Assembly (NCBI GenBank): GCA_002706685.1 | Contig: PALV01000014.1 | Coordinates: forward strand, 1 to 48,728 | Direction of reading: 5' to 3' | Length of the DNA stretch: 48,728 nucleotides | Source: Gammaproteobacteria bacterium | GTDB lineage: Bacteria; Pseudomonadota; Gammaproteobacteria; Pseudomonadales; Pseudohongiellaceae | In this document: piece after piece, positions 25,112 to 34,537 of the stretch | How positions within the stretch are numbered: the stretch's first letter is position 1 | Layout of the letters: each line of letters starts with the position of its first letter | Translations under genes and position numbers: made by a program | The notes under the pieces: generated by a model | What the model was told of the DNA's origin: nothing | What the model saw: only the letters and a program-made list of their open reading frames with translations | The model's database searches: none

Positions 25112-25888
25112 TTGCAAACAATTGTCAGAGCCCAGCAGCACGAGGGCGCTACGGGTTGTGGCCAATGCCGCAAGAGTGCTACAGAATTTGACCTGAGCTT
25201 TGCCTTTCAGCCGATTGTAAAAGCCTCCACACGAACGGTCGTGTCTTACGAGGCTTTAGCGCGAGGAAGTAAGGGCCAGGGTTTTGCGCACGTGGCTGCG
25301 CAACTGAATGACGATAATCTTTATCACTTCGATCAGCGTTGTCGCGTCAGGGCAATCGAACTGGCGACACGACTTGGTCTTCAGGTCGACCTGAACATTA
25401 ATTTTTCCCCGAATGCTGTATATCGTCCGGAATTGTGCATACGCACGACGCTGGAAGCAGCTGAGAAATACGGTTTTCCTGTCGAGCGCATTCATTTTGA
25501 AGTCACTGAAAGCGAGGAGGTCCGCGAGAAGGCCCACCTGACTACCATTCTCGCCTACTATAAAAAGCTCGGATTCACGACTGCCATTGATGACTTTGGC
25601 GCCGGTTTCTCCGGGCTCAATCTGCTTGCAGAGTTTCAGCCGGATTACATCAAGATCGATCGTGTACTGATCGACCAGATAGATCTGCACGCCGTCAAAC
25701 AGGCAATCGTTGATGGCGTACTGCATACCTGCAACAAGCTTGGCATCGGTGTACTGGCTGAGGGTGTCGAGAGACGTGAAGAGTATCAGTGGCTGAAAGG
25801 AGCCGGCGTGGACCTGTTCCAGGGTTACTATTTCGCACGTCCAGGGTTTGAACAGCTGCCGCAGGTGCCCGCAGAACTTTTTGATTAG
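25112..25888 (+). CDS. Stand-alone EAL phosphodiesterase with an N-terminal CxxC
   Basis: The product is about 258 residues, essentially one EAL domain. The catalytic set is complete: SYEALARG, NINFSPNAVY, FEVTESEE, AIDDFGAGFSGLN, DYIKIDRVL, AEGVERREE and FQGYYFARPG, so hydrolysis of c-di-GMP to pGpG is predicted. No membrane segment. Ahead of the domain is CGQC, found near the N-terminus in this subfamily; its role (metal or redox) is unknown to me. I chose the TTG at 25112 because AGGAG lies at 25097-25101, ten bases upstream, and the subfamily starts close to the CxxC. An ATG at 25037 in the same frame would add 25 residues. It lies head-to-head with the EAL-CBS-GGDEF gene at 24952, so they may share control. 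Confidence 0.88.
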   Translation: MQTIVRAQQHEGATGCGQCRKSATEFDLSFAFQPIVKASTRTVVSYEALARGSKGQGFAHVAAQLNDDNLYHFDQRCRVRAIELATRLGLQVDLNINFSPNAVYRPELCIRTTLEAAEKYGFPVERIHFEVTESEEVREKAHLTTILAYYKKLGFTTAIDDFGAGFSGLNLLAEFQPDYIKIDRVLIDQIDLHAVKQAIVDGVLHTCNKLGIGVLAEGVERREEYQWLKGAGVDLFQGYYFARPGFEQLPQVPAELFD

Positions 25889-25969
25889 ATCTCTTTATTA
25901 ACCCCCCGCCCGAACTCCGCCTGATCCCCTGCGACAAGCCAGCCTTAAGTTGGTGAAAAAACCCACAAA

Positions 25970-26005
25970 AAAGCCGCCGGACATAAACTTGTGTCCGGCG
26001 GCTTT
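25970..26005 (-). terminator. Rho-independent terminator of TBDR 2
   Basis: AAAGCCGCCGGACA (25970-25983) pairs with TGTCCGGCGGCTTT (25992-26005), 14 base pairs with an eight-base loop. The longer A-run is on the left, so it works best on the minus strand, 11 bases after the receptor stop codon. It may also end the convergent EAL gene. Confidence 0.92.
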
Positions 26006-26015
26006 GTTACGTGGA

Positions 26016-29000
26016 TCAGAACTGCATCAGAACACGTGCATACAGTCGACGGCCACGACCGTCAAACTGATAGGCATCGTAGTTCAGTGTGCCTGCATAG
26101 TGGAACGGCAGCTCTGCGTTAAAGGCATCCAGCGCACCTACTGTCAGTGTTGTGGTGCCCAGGTTCTGATTGGCCCACTCATGTACGTAGCTGTACTGAA
26201 TGTCGACGCTGTGATAGCTGTCGATGTCACGATTGACAATGGATCGCACATAGTCGTTACCGTTGTCAAAGGTGTCCTGGTAGGACAGGTTCTGATACTG
26301 ACCTACAAAGCGGTTGATTACCGCAACCGAGTGTCGTGTATCGGCACTGTTCCAGGACAGCGTGATATTGCCTTTGACATCGGGCAGAGAGCGCACAAGC
26401 AGACCATCACCAGTGGTGCCAGCGGCATCGAAGATACCGGTTTCGCGCAGACCCAGCTCCAGGCCCGGTACATCAGACAATGTGTACTGACGTACATAGC
26501 TGAAGTCAGAGGCGATGCGGAAGCGGCCCAGATCGGTATCCCACTGATAGCTGGCCTTCAGGTCAACACCGTCAGCAGTCACTTTACCGGCGTTGATGGC
26601 AGCAGAACTGATGGTGATCAGGTTGGCTGTTGTGCTGCCTGCCGCGCGAACCACACCGGATACCTGATACAGACGGGGATCCACCACACAATCCAGACGT
26701 GACATCGGAATCACCTGGCCGGCAGGCGTCTTTGAGTTGTCCGGATTGCTGCCCCACTGCGCTTCCAGTGCATTTGGGTCACAGGACGTGTAGGGGTTCA
26801 TGCCACCGTAGGCCGCTGATGGGCTGCTGGACACGGTGCCGTTGAAGACATAATTATTGGGATCCGCTGCCGCTGCCTCGAACGCGGCAATTTCGTCGCT
26901 GATTGCCGAGATACCTGGTTGCGGCATGACCCTGTCTTCCACCTCGAAGCGCCAGAAATCCGCCCCGATGCTCAGACCCTGCAGAGCGCCAGCAGGCGTC
27001 CAGATAAAGCCGGCACTGTAGGTATCGGCGTACTCGTTGCCGATATCCGGTGCGGGTGAACCCACCGTATAGGTAGTTTCCGGCTCAGCATTGTCGTTGT
27101 TGGCAGGCACCATATTGGCACGCACCGCCTGATTGCTGATCGGATCACGGAAGGTCACCGAGCTCGACTCCAGACCTTCCAACTGAATGCCAATATTCGG
27201 CGCCCGGAAGGACTGTGAGAAGGAGCCGCGGAATAACAGCTCATCGGTGGGACGCCAGCTCAGAGCGACTTTTGGTGTCAGCTCGCCGCCAATCCGGCCG
27301 CCGTAGTCCTCGTAACGCAAAGCGATCTGTGACTCAATGCTGTCGAGGAAGGGCAGTGAGAGTTCCACAAATGCCGCGCGAGTACTGCGTGTGTGGTCGT
27401 AATTAAAAATACACTCGGAGCACTCAAAGTTATTGGAAACATAGCGGTATTCGTTCGGCTCGCCGTTGGGGCCAAAGCCCGCAATAGCATTGAGGCCCGG
27501 CTGGTTCATGGTCGGCGCGATGGACTTGGCGTTTTGCTCCCGGTGTTGCGCACCAACAGCAAACTGGGCCATGCCACCGGCCATCTCAAACATCTCACCT
27601 GAGACGACGGCATCAAATACGGCAAGCTTGTTGCGTTTGTCTGCCCTGCGAATGGTCGGCATCATCCAGTCAATCAATTCCTGAGAGTTGGCCAGGTCCG
27701 GGTTGGACTGACGCGTCAGGAAAGGGTTGTAGAATTCACAACCACCCTTACCCTGATTGTTACTGGTCAATGCATAAGACAGAGACTCGTAGGTATTAAA
27801 TACGAAACCGGGGAAGAACAACTGCGTCATGCTGCTGCCAACAAAATCCCATCCAGTCGGTATGAAAGGAGAGATATGTCCGCGAGCGCTGATAAAGTCA
27901 AAGTCCGGTACGCCGTTGGGCGTGCAGTTGGGCCCACCCAGACCATTGGCCGCCAGCTGTGCGCGATCACGCTGGAAGGTTTTGTATTCCAGCTCAAAGC
28001 TGGTACCACTCCACGAGTAGCTGACATCGTAGTTAAAGCGGCGGTTATTGAACGCGGTAAACTCACCGCGAAGGCCCGCCTGCACCCCGGTCGCCTCCGT
28101 GTAACTCATCTGATTGCCACCGCCCATACGCGGCGAGCTGCCAATGTTCATATTGGCGTAGCTTGGCGCATTGAGACCGCCATTGCGGATATCGGTAGGT
28201 GCGTTGGTAATGTCAGCAGCGGTGGGCCGTGCCAGACCTATCGCCGGCGCGAAGTAACCCAGTTCCATGGGCTGACCAATTGAGTAGCCGCCCCAGGCCG
28301 GATTGCCCTGATGTGCGCCAGGCTGGGCCAGAAACATGGTCGGACCCCGGCTCGTATAAGTGCCTGAGTCAGAACGTTCGATGTCGCTGCTGGAGTGCTG
28401 GGCGAATGAGTAGAACTCCACGGAATCATTGAAGACATGCTCAAAGGCACCCGCAACACTGTCGCGCTCCATACCCACATTCAGCAGGTCCCACTCGAAA
28501 CTGTTTTCACGGCAGCTGGTGTTGGGGTCACCGCGCTCAGACGTCCTGGTACCAGTGAAATAAGGTGTTCCATCAGCTGATGTCAGCGAATAACAAAGGG
28601 GATCAGTATAACGCGGATCGGCCGTACCACCTTCCGCGATGGCCTGCGCCACCGCCTCCTCATTCAGATACGCTGGATTAATGCGCGTGCCAAAAGCCGC
28701 ATTGGCGATGGGTGTACCCAGCCCACCTACCGTACCGGTAAACTCCGAGCGATCATCGAAGTAGCGGGCGGCGCTGACCGAGACGGGATCACGACGGAAT
28801 ATTTCACCAGACAGCACAAAGTGCGTCGATCCGGTTTCGTTTGACCAGCCCCAGATGGCACTCAGTGTCTGGTCCTGATTTTCCATCTCTTTTTCGATGG
28901 CCTGCACGTCGCCATACAGCTCAAAGCCTTCAAACTGGGTACGCATGATGACGTTGGCAACACCTGCCACCGCGTCAGAGCCATACAGGGCCGAGCCACC

Positions 29001-29471
29001 GTCGGTCAGGACCTCAAGGCGTTCAACCATTACCAGTGGAATGGTGTTGATATCAACAAATTCGCCACCGGTAGGCGTTGCTGTCGCAGCTGGCGCAAAG
29101 CGCTTGCCGTTGATCAATGTGAGCGTTGAGTTTTCACCCAGGTTGCGCAGGTTGATGTTGGCCATACCCGAGACGTTACCCATCAGGGCATTACCGCCAT
29201 CGGAACCTTCGTTGCTCACCGAGCCGGAGTTGACCTCCAGGTTTTTCACAACATCCCAGATCTGCGCGGCACCCTGGGCCTCGATGGACGCTCGGTCGAC
29301 GACCTGTACAGGTGATGGAGCATCAAGTGGACTGCCACGCAGATAGGAGCCGGTGACAACCACTTCTTCTACTTCAGGTTCGGAATCCTGGGCAAAGGCA
29401 GGTACACAAGAAATTGCAGAGATGATACCCAGGAGTAGAGTATTCTTTCGGAAACCAGGTCTTACAGACAT
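26016..29471 (-). CDS. Large TonB-dependent receptor, paralogue 2
   Basis: The product is 1151 residues from the ATG at 29471, which gives a good signal peptide (LLLGIISAISCVPAFAQ) and has GGGGGAA just upstream; the frame is open 18 codons further but that part is not signal-like. TonB box region VEEVVVTGSYLRGSPLDAPS, plug with INLRNLGENSTLTLINGKR-type core and GSALYGSDAVAGVANVIM, long barrel ending YARVLMQF. It shares the eight conserved cysteines (DPLC, SCRE, PNCTPNG, GCEFYN, CSEC near residue 682, SCDPN, LDCVV). Of the three paralogues it is most like paralogue 3, directly upstream on the same strand, which points to tandem duplication. No Fur box. Substrate unknown. Confidence 0.93.
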   Translation of the reverse strand: MSVRPGFRKNTLLLGIISAISCVPAFAQDSEPEVEEVVVTGSYLRGSPLDAPSPVQVVDRASIEAQGAAQIWDVVKNLEVNSGSVSNEGSDGGNALMGNVSGMANINLRNLGENSTLTLINGKRFAPAATATPTGGEFVDINTIPLVMVERLEVLTDGGSALYGSDAVAGVANVIMRTQFEGFELYGDVQAIEKEMENQDQTLSAIWGWSNETGSTHFVLSGEIFRRDPVSVSAARYFDDRSEFTGTVGGLGTPIANAAFGTRINPAYLNEEAVAQAIAEGGTADPRYTDPLCYSLTSADGTPYFTGTRTSERGDPNTSCRENSFEWDLLNVGMERDSVAGAFEHVFNDSVEFYSFAQHSSSDIERSDSGTYTSRGPTMFLAQPGAHQGNPAWGGYSIGQPMELGYFAPAIGLARPTAADITNAPTDIRNGGLNAPSYANMNIGSSPRMGGGNQMSYTEATGVQAGLRGEFTAFNNRRFNYDVSYSWSGTSFELEYKTFQRDRAQLAANGLGGPNCTPNGVPDFDFISARGHISPFIPTGWDFVGSSMTQLFFPGFVFNTYESLSYALTSNNQGKGGCEFYNPFLTRQSNPDLANSQELIDWMMPTIRRADKRNKLAVFDAVVSGEMFEMAGGMAQFAVGAQHREQNAKSIAPTMNQPGLNAIAGFGPNGEPNEYRYVSNNFECSECIFNYDHTRSTRAAFVELSLPFLDSIESQIALRYEDYGGRIGGELTPKVALSWRPTDELLFRGSFSQSFRAPNIGIQLEGLESSSVTFRDPISNQAVRANMVPANNDNAEPETTYTVGSPAPDIGNEYADTYSAGFIWTPAGALQGLSIGADFWRFEVEDRVMPQPGISAISDEIAAFEAAAADPNNYVFNGTVSSSPSAAYGGMNPYTSCDPNALEAQWGSNPDNSKTPAGQVIPMSRLDCVVDPRLYQVSGVVRAAGSTTANLITISSAAINAGKVTADGVDLKASYQWDTDLGRFRIASDFSYVRQYTLSDVPGLELGLRETGIFDAAGTTGDGLLVRSLPDVKGNITLSWNSADTRHSVAVINRFVGQYQNLSYQDTFDNGNDYVRSIVNRDIDSYHSVDIQYSYVHEWANQNLGTTTLTVGALDAFNAELPFHYAGTLNYDAYQFDGRGRRLYARVLMQF

Positions 29472-29733
29472 GGACTGTTCCCCCGTGATTCTTATTGTTA
29501 GATCGGAATGTTGCGCTGTACGCATCCTGCGCAGTCAATTCGATACTACCCCGACCCACTTCCTTGAAAACGGGTCGGTACTTCAGGGAATCTCCGCTGA
29601 CTTTAGCCAATTGAAATAGGCAATGCAAACAAAATTGAATCACTTCATTATTTTTGGGCCACTCCTGGCCCGCCCTGATAAAGCAGAACAATATTCGTCA
29701 TTAACGGGACTGATATAAGAGTCATGGGACATA
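29472..29733. other. Intergenic region upstream of TBDR 2
   Basis: About 260 bases (315 including the following terminator). It contains the 12-base element GTGATTCTTATT at 29485-29496, identical to that upstream of TBDR 1 and adjoining the ribosome-binding site, which supports duplication of gene plus leader. I see no clear -35/-10 pair and no palindrome like the one at 15247-15264. Confidence 0.6.
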
Positions 29734-29765
29734 AAAAAACGGGCCTTGTCTCAGGCCCGTTTTTT
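29734..29765 (-). terminator. Rho-independent terminator of TBDR 3
   Basis: AAAAAACGGGCCT pairs with AGGCCCGTTTTTT around the loop TGTCTC. It is symmetrical, but lies 22 bases after the minus-strand stop of TBDR 3. TBDR 2 and TBDR 3 are therefore probably separate transcripts rather than one operon. Confidence 0.93.
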
Positions 29766-29786
29766 CAGGATTGCCAGACTGCTGTA

Positions 29787-32700
29787 TCAGAACTGCAGCA
29801 ATGCCCTTGCGTACAACCTACGACCCCGGCCATCAAAGACACTGGCGTCGTAGTTTAGTGCACCCTGATAGCGGAATGGCAGCTCTGCATTGAATGCGTC
29901 CAGCATACCGACGGTCAGCGTGGCGCTGCCCAGATCCGGGTTGGCCCATTCATGGCGATAGCTGTACTGCAGGTCGACGCTGCTGTAGCTGTCCACTTTT
30001 TCCTGCACAACCGATCGCACATAATCATTGCCTGCCTCGAATGTGCTTGCATAGGCCAGGTCATCGTAGGAGCCAATAAATCGGCCTATCACCGACACGC
30101 TGTGCGCCAGGCTATTGCTTGACCAGCCCAGTGTGACATTGCCCTTCAGGTCCGGCAGCGAGCGGACCAGCACGCCGTCACCGGTGGTGCCTGCCGCGTC
30201 GAAGACGCCGGTTTCCATCAGACCCAGCTCCAGCCCCGGAACATCAATAAGCTCGTAGCTGTTGACGTAGGTAAAGTCAGAACTGGCACGGAAGCGGCCA
30301 AAATCAGTCTGCCAGTCGTAGGCCAGTTTCAGATCCACGCCATCCGATTCAATCTCACCGGCATTGATCGTGGAGCTCTGGATGGTTATCAGCGCAGCCG
30401 TGGTGCTGCCTACCGAACGAACAACATTGGGTACAACGTAGGTCGCCGGGTCGACCACGCAGTCAAGCCGGGAGCCCTCTATGACGCCGCCTGCCGCATT
30501 GCGTGAATTGTCCGGATTACTGCCCCACTCTGCTTCCAGCGCTGCAGGATCGCAGGCAACGTTGCGCACCGCGGCATCACTGCCCAGAGAGCTGTTGAAC
30601 ACATAGTTGGAGGGATTCTGGGCGGCCTGCTCGAAGGCAGCTATTTCGCCTTCAATTGATGAGATACCTGGCTGTGGCAACACCCGGTCTTTGACCTCAA
30701 AGCGCCAGAAGTCAGCGCCTACCGACAGGCCATCGAGGGCACCAAATGGTGTCCACTGAAAACCGATATTGTAGGTATTGGCCGACTCATTACCGACATC
30801 CGGCGCGGGTGCACCAACCGAGTAAGTGGTGTTTGGCTCGGCAAACTCATTGGTAGCCGGCCGCAGTCCGGCACGCACCGCCTGATTGCGAATCGGATCA
30901 CGGAAAGTGATTTCGCCAGCCTCCAGCCCCGCCTCGACAACACCCAGATTGGGAGCGCGGAACGACTGCGAGAAAGAACCGCGCAGCAACAGCTCATCGG
31001 TGACGCGCCAGCTGGCTGCCACTTTCGGCGTCAACTCACCACCGATCGAGCCGCCGTAATCTTCGTAGCGAAGTGCCAGTTGTGTTTCAACATCAGCCAG
31101 GATTGGCAGTGAAAGTTCAGTGAATACGGCACTGACATCACGATCGGTGTCGTAATTGAAAATACATTGAGAACACTCGTAGTTATTGCTTACGTAGTGA
31201 AACTCATCCGGCACGCCGTTCTCGTCATATCCCAGAATCGCATTGGGGATACCGGGCAGATTGATGGCTGGGGCATTGGATTTATTGTTCTGCTTGCGCA
31301 GCTGCGCACCCACCGCGAATTGCGCAGTGCCACCTGTCATCTCAAACATTTCGCCGGATACTACCGCATCAAATACCGCAAGCTTGTTGCGCTTGTCGGC
31401 ACGCTTGACGGTCGGCATCATCCAGTCGACCAGTTCCTGTGAGTTGGCCAGATTACTGTCAGTCATCTGTGTCAGGAAGGGATTGTAGAACTGACAGCCG
31501 TCCTGACCCTGGTTGTTACTGGTCAACGCCAGCGACAGGCTCTCGCGCGTCGACAGCACAAAACCCGGGAAGAAGGTCTGGGTCAGGCCAGCATTATAGG
31601 CACCCCAGAAAGTCGGGATCTGTGGTGCAATGCCAAGCCGGGTAGCCAGGGCGTTGGCTGCCTGAAACGCGGCAGGATGTTGGGCCCCAGCGCTGGCAAA
31701 GTCAAAATCTGCACGTCCGTTGGGTGTGCAGTTGGGACCGCCAAGGCCGTTCGCTGCCAGCTCGGCACGGTCGCGCTGAAAAGTCTGGTACTCCAGCTCA
31801 AAACTGGTGCCACTCCAAGAGAAGCCAACATCATAGTTGAAGCGACGATCGCCCAGCGCGTAGAACTCACCTTTGAGCCCGGCCTGAATACCAACCGTCT
31901 CGGTTTCGTTGCGATTTTTGTTTCCGCCAAGACGCGGAGCATTGCCAATATTGATATTGGCATACATGGGCACATTAGGACCGCCGTTGTAACCGGCGAT
32001 TGGCGCGTTGGGAATAAAGTCCGGTGCGTCCAGCCCTATAAGCGGCGCCATGGAGCCCAGCTCGGCATACCGACCGATGGAATAGTTTGCCGGTGCACCC
32101 AGCGGAATCAGCGGGTTGCCCTGATGGGCACCTGGCTGCGCCAGCATCACTGCCGGGCCACGTGAACTGACAGCGCCAGAATCCGAGCGCTCAATATCAC
32201 TGTGTGACCATTGCATGAATGAATAGAACTCAGCCTTCTCGCTGAAACTGTGACTGAAGGCACCAGCGATGCTGTTGCGCTCCATGCCTACCGCCAGCAG
32301 ATTCCACTGGTAGGAATACTCGCGGCAGCTTGAACTGGGCTCACCGCGCGGCGCTGTATTGGTACCGACAAAAAACGGTGTACCGTCCGCCGAGGTCAAT
32401 TCACTGCACAACGGATCAGTGTAGCGAAGCGAGGCATCACCGCCTTCGGCAACGGCCTGATCGATAGCAGCCTGATTGATATAGTCTCTGTTCAGCCTGG
32501 CGCCAAAAGACGACTGATTGATGATGGTGCCAAGCCCACCCACTGTCGCGGTGAACTCAGAGCGTTCATCAAAGTAGCGGGCATCTTCCACACTGACCGG
32601 GTCGCGGCGGAATGTCTCGCCCGCCAGAACAAAATTGGTGGCGCCAGTGTCGCTGGCCCAGCCCCAGATCACACTGCCGGTCTTGTCAAACTTGTCCCCG

Positions 32701-33293
32701 GCTTTTTCGATACCCTGAATATCACCGTAGACCTCAAGCCCTTCGAAATCCGTGCGCATGATGATGTTCACTGCGCCGGCCACGGCATCCGAACCGTAGA
32801 GTGCTGAACCACCATCGGTCAATACTTCGAGGCGCTCGACCATGACCAGTGGAATCGTGTTGATATCAACAAATTCGCCACCTGACGGAGTGGTTGTTGC
32901 AGCAGCGACCTGGCGCTTACCGTTGATCAACGTCAAAGTAGAATTTTCGCCCAGGTTGCGAAGGTTGATGTTGGCGGTGCCGGACAGGGTACCTAGCGCT
33001 GCGTTACTGCCTTCTGCGCCTTCATTGGAAATGGAGCCAGAGTTGATTTCGAGATTTTTGACAACGTCCCATATCTGGGCTGCGCCCTGGGATTCTATAG
33101 AGGTCCTGTCGACGACCTGCACGGGGGATGGCGCATCAAGTGGGCTGCCGCGCAAATAAGAACCGGTTACTACGACTTCTTCAACTTCCTGTGCTTCATC
33201 TGACTGCTGGGCAAAAGCGGGCATTACAACAGCACCTGTTGTCAAGCCGGCAATCGCGCAAGCCAGACTCTTTTTGACAAGCCATCTGGACAT
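29787..33293 (-). CDS. Large TonB-dependent receptor, paralogue 3
   Basis: The product is 1168 residues: signal peptide (GLTTGAVVMPAFAQ), VEEVVVTGSYLRGSPLDAPS, plug with SALYGSDAVAGAVNIIMRTD, and a long barrel ending YARALLQF. The cysteine pattern equals that of the other two (DPLC, SCRE, PNCTPNG, GCQFYN, CSQC near residue 707, ACDP, LDCVV). Compared with paralogues 1 and 2 it has an extra segment after PNCTPNG (ASAGAQHPAAFQAANALATR and following residues), likely in an outer loop, so substrate range may differ. AGGAG about 12 bases before the ATG. Separate terminator from TBDR 2. No Fur box. Confidence 0.93.
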   Translation of the reverse strand: MSRWLVKKSLACAIAGLTTGAVVMPAFAQQSDEAQEVEEVVVTGSYLRGSPLDAPSPVQVVDRTSIESQGAAQIWDVVKNLEINSGSISNEGAEGSNAALGTLSGTANINLRNLGENSTLTLINGKRQVAAATTTPSGGEFVDINTIPLVMVERLEVLTDGGSALYGSDAVAGAVNIIMRTDFEGLEVYGDIQGIEKAGDKFDKTGSVIWGWASDTGATNFVLAGETFRRDPVSVEDARYFDERSEFTATVGGLGTIINQSSFGARLNRDYINQAAIDQAVAEGGDASLRYTDPLCSELTSADGTPFFVGTNTAPRGEPSSSCREYSYQWNLLAVGMERNSIAGAFSHSFSEKAEFYSFMQWSHSDIERSDSGAVSSRGPAVMLAQPGAHQGNPLIPLGAPANYSIGRYAELGSMAPLIGLDAPDFIPNAPIAGYNGGPNVPMYANINIGNAPRLGGNKNRNETETVGIQAGLKGEFYALGDRRFNYDVGFSWSGTSFELEYQTFQRDRAELAANGLGGPNCTPNGRADFDFASAGAQHPAAFQAANALATRLGIAPQIPTFWGAYNAGLTQTFFPGFVLSTRESLSLALTSNNQGQDGCQFYNPFLTQMTDSNLANSQELVDWMMPTVKRADKRNKLAVFDAVVSGEMFEMTGGTAQFAVGAQLRKQNNKSNAPAINLPGIPNAILGYDENGVPDEFHYVSNNYECSQCIFNYDTDRDVSAVFTELSLPILADVETQLALRYEDYGGSIGGELTPKVAASWRVTDELLLRGSFSQSFRAPNLGVVEAGLEAGEITFRDPIRNQAVRAGLRPATNEFAEPNTTYSVGAPAPDVGNESANTYNIGFQWTPFGALDGLSVGADFWRFEVKDRVLPQPGISSIEGEIAAFEQAAQNPSNYVFNSSLGSDAAVRNVACDPAALEAEWGSNPDNSRNAAGGVIEGSRLDCVVDPATYVVPNVVRSVGSTTAALITIQSSTINAGEIESDGVDLKLAYDWQTDFGRFRASSDFTYVNSYELIDVPGLELGLMETGVFDAAGTTGDGVLVRSLPDLKGNVTLGWSSNSLAHSVSVIGRFIGSYDDLAYASTFEAGNDYVRSVVQEKVDSYSSVDLQYSYRHEWANPDLGSATLTVGMLDAFNAELPFRYQGALNYDASVFDGRGRRLYARALLQF

Positions 33294-33604
33294 GAGAGAC
33301 TACTCCTCATTATTGTTATGTAAAAAACCTAAACAGCGGTTACATGTTGCTGATTTCACTAGGCCGTTCAGAACTAAACCGGGTCTTCGGCCAGCAACAG
33401 GCAGAGAAAAGACACACGGTACCACTGAGAAAAGCGCTTAAACGATAGCCAAACCCCCAATGCATTGCAAACGAATTAACGGCGAAAATGGTCGCTTTAT
33501 CCTGTATAAAACCTGAGAATATCGCCTATCATCCTTTGTGATCTTTGCGTGTTGAACCGGTCTGGTGCACATGACCTGAAAAAGCGCTGCGCCCAGGCGA
33601 CACA
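33294..33604. other. Divergent intergenic region between TBDR 3 and the DUF945-like gene
   Basis: About 310 bases. A TATAAA at 33505-33510 and a TATCAT near 33529 could serve the plus-strand gene, but neither has a matching -35. The 12-base leader shared by TBDRs 1 and 2 is not present in exact form. I see no repeat, terminator or small gene. Confidence 0.5.
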
Positions 33605-34381
33605 ATGAGCGGACCGGGAACAAAATTGAGTAAACTATTGAGAAAAATTCGCAACTTCATACTGACGGTCGCATTGCTGGCAGGCCTGATTGCTGCTTCA
33701 TTGCCCGGACTGATTGGTCTGGGCGTGCGCCATCAGATGACAGCCCTGTTGACTGCGGCGACCAACAGCAATCCATACAGCGCCCTGCTGTCTGTTCAGC
33801 TGGATCGGGTCGAAGCGGGCTGGTTCACGAGCAACTACTACCTGACACTCGCGGGGCCTGTTCTGTCAGCTGATGGCTCACAAACTGCCACGCAGCGGAC
33901 TCAATTGTCCGTCACTCACGGCCCCATTATCCGGCACTTGCGTGACACGCCTTTGGCAATTGCGGAATTTCAACTGATCAATCTCGATCCGGTTACCGGG
34001 CCGGACACACCGCATTTATCCGGATCAGCCGTGCTGACAATGGAATCACCTACCGTGGCGGCGCTCAGGGGTATTGCAGGATTCAGCGCTCTGGGTGGTG
34101 AACACTGGCTGGAGTCACGTGGCCAGTGGTCGCTCCCTGCTGTGCTGACCAGGGCGGCAGACGAACCTCTGCCCGGCAACCTTCAGCTCTACCTGGATGC
34201 CGACGCCGAGGCGCTGGGCGCCGGGGCGGGCAAAGACCTGCTGCAGATCATTCAGTTACAGGGCTGGACCCGCATCAGTAACGGTCGTGCGCTGAGCCAT
34301 ATTTCTGTCATTGATGGTGCTGTCACGGTCAACGGACAGTCCCTGCGACTCAGTGTGGGTCAAGCTGATGGCGAACAATGA
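33605..34381 (+). CDS. DUF945 (YdgA)-like exported protein, short form
   Basis: The product has 258 residues. A single membrane segment near the N-terminus (ILTVALLAGLIAASLPGLIGLG) is followed by a region resembling the start of DUF945/YdgA proteins: GVRHQMTALLTAATNSNPYS, then VQLDRVEAGWFTSNYYLTLAG, the family's Y/V-E-x-GWF-x-S feature. E. coli YdgA has about 500 residues; this protein stops after roughly half, at a normal stop codon with no coding continuation seen before 34538. It is probably anchored in the inner membrane facing the periplasm. Function of the family is poorly known. I am moderately sure of the family and cannot say whether it is a complete short member or a truncated one. 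Confidence 0.6.
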   Translation: MSGPGTKLSKLLRKIRNFILTVALLAGLIAASLPGLIGLGVRHQMTALLTAATNSNPYSALLSVQLDRVEAGWFTSNYYLTLAGPVLSADGSQTATQRTQLSVTHGPIIRHLRDTPLAIAEFQLINLDPVTGPDTPHLSGSAVLTMESPTVAALRGIAGFSALGGEHWLESRGQWSLPAVLTRAADEPLPGNLQLYLDADAEALGAGAGKDLLQIIQLQGWTRISNGRALSHISVIDGAVTVNGQSLRLSVGQADGEQ

Positions 34382-34537
34382 CCGCGCCAAAAGATCTATT
34401 TTAGTCACAGCGCAATAAGCGACGCAGTTCTCCGGTCAGGTGCGCAATACAGCATAGCGCCAGCTTCAGGCTATCATTCATGTCAGGGCCACAATCGTGT
34501 AGAATGGCGCTGAATTTCTCAGGTATCCCGCGCCGTC

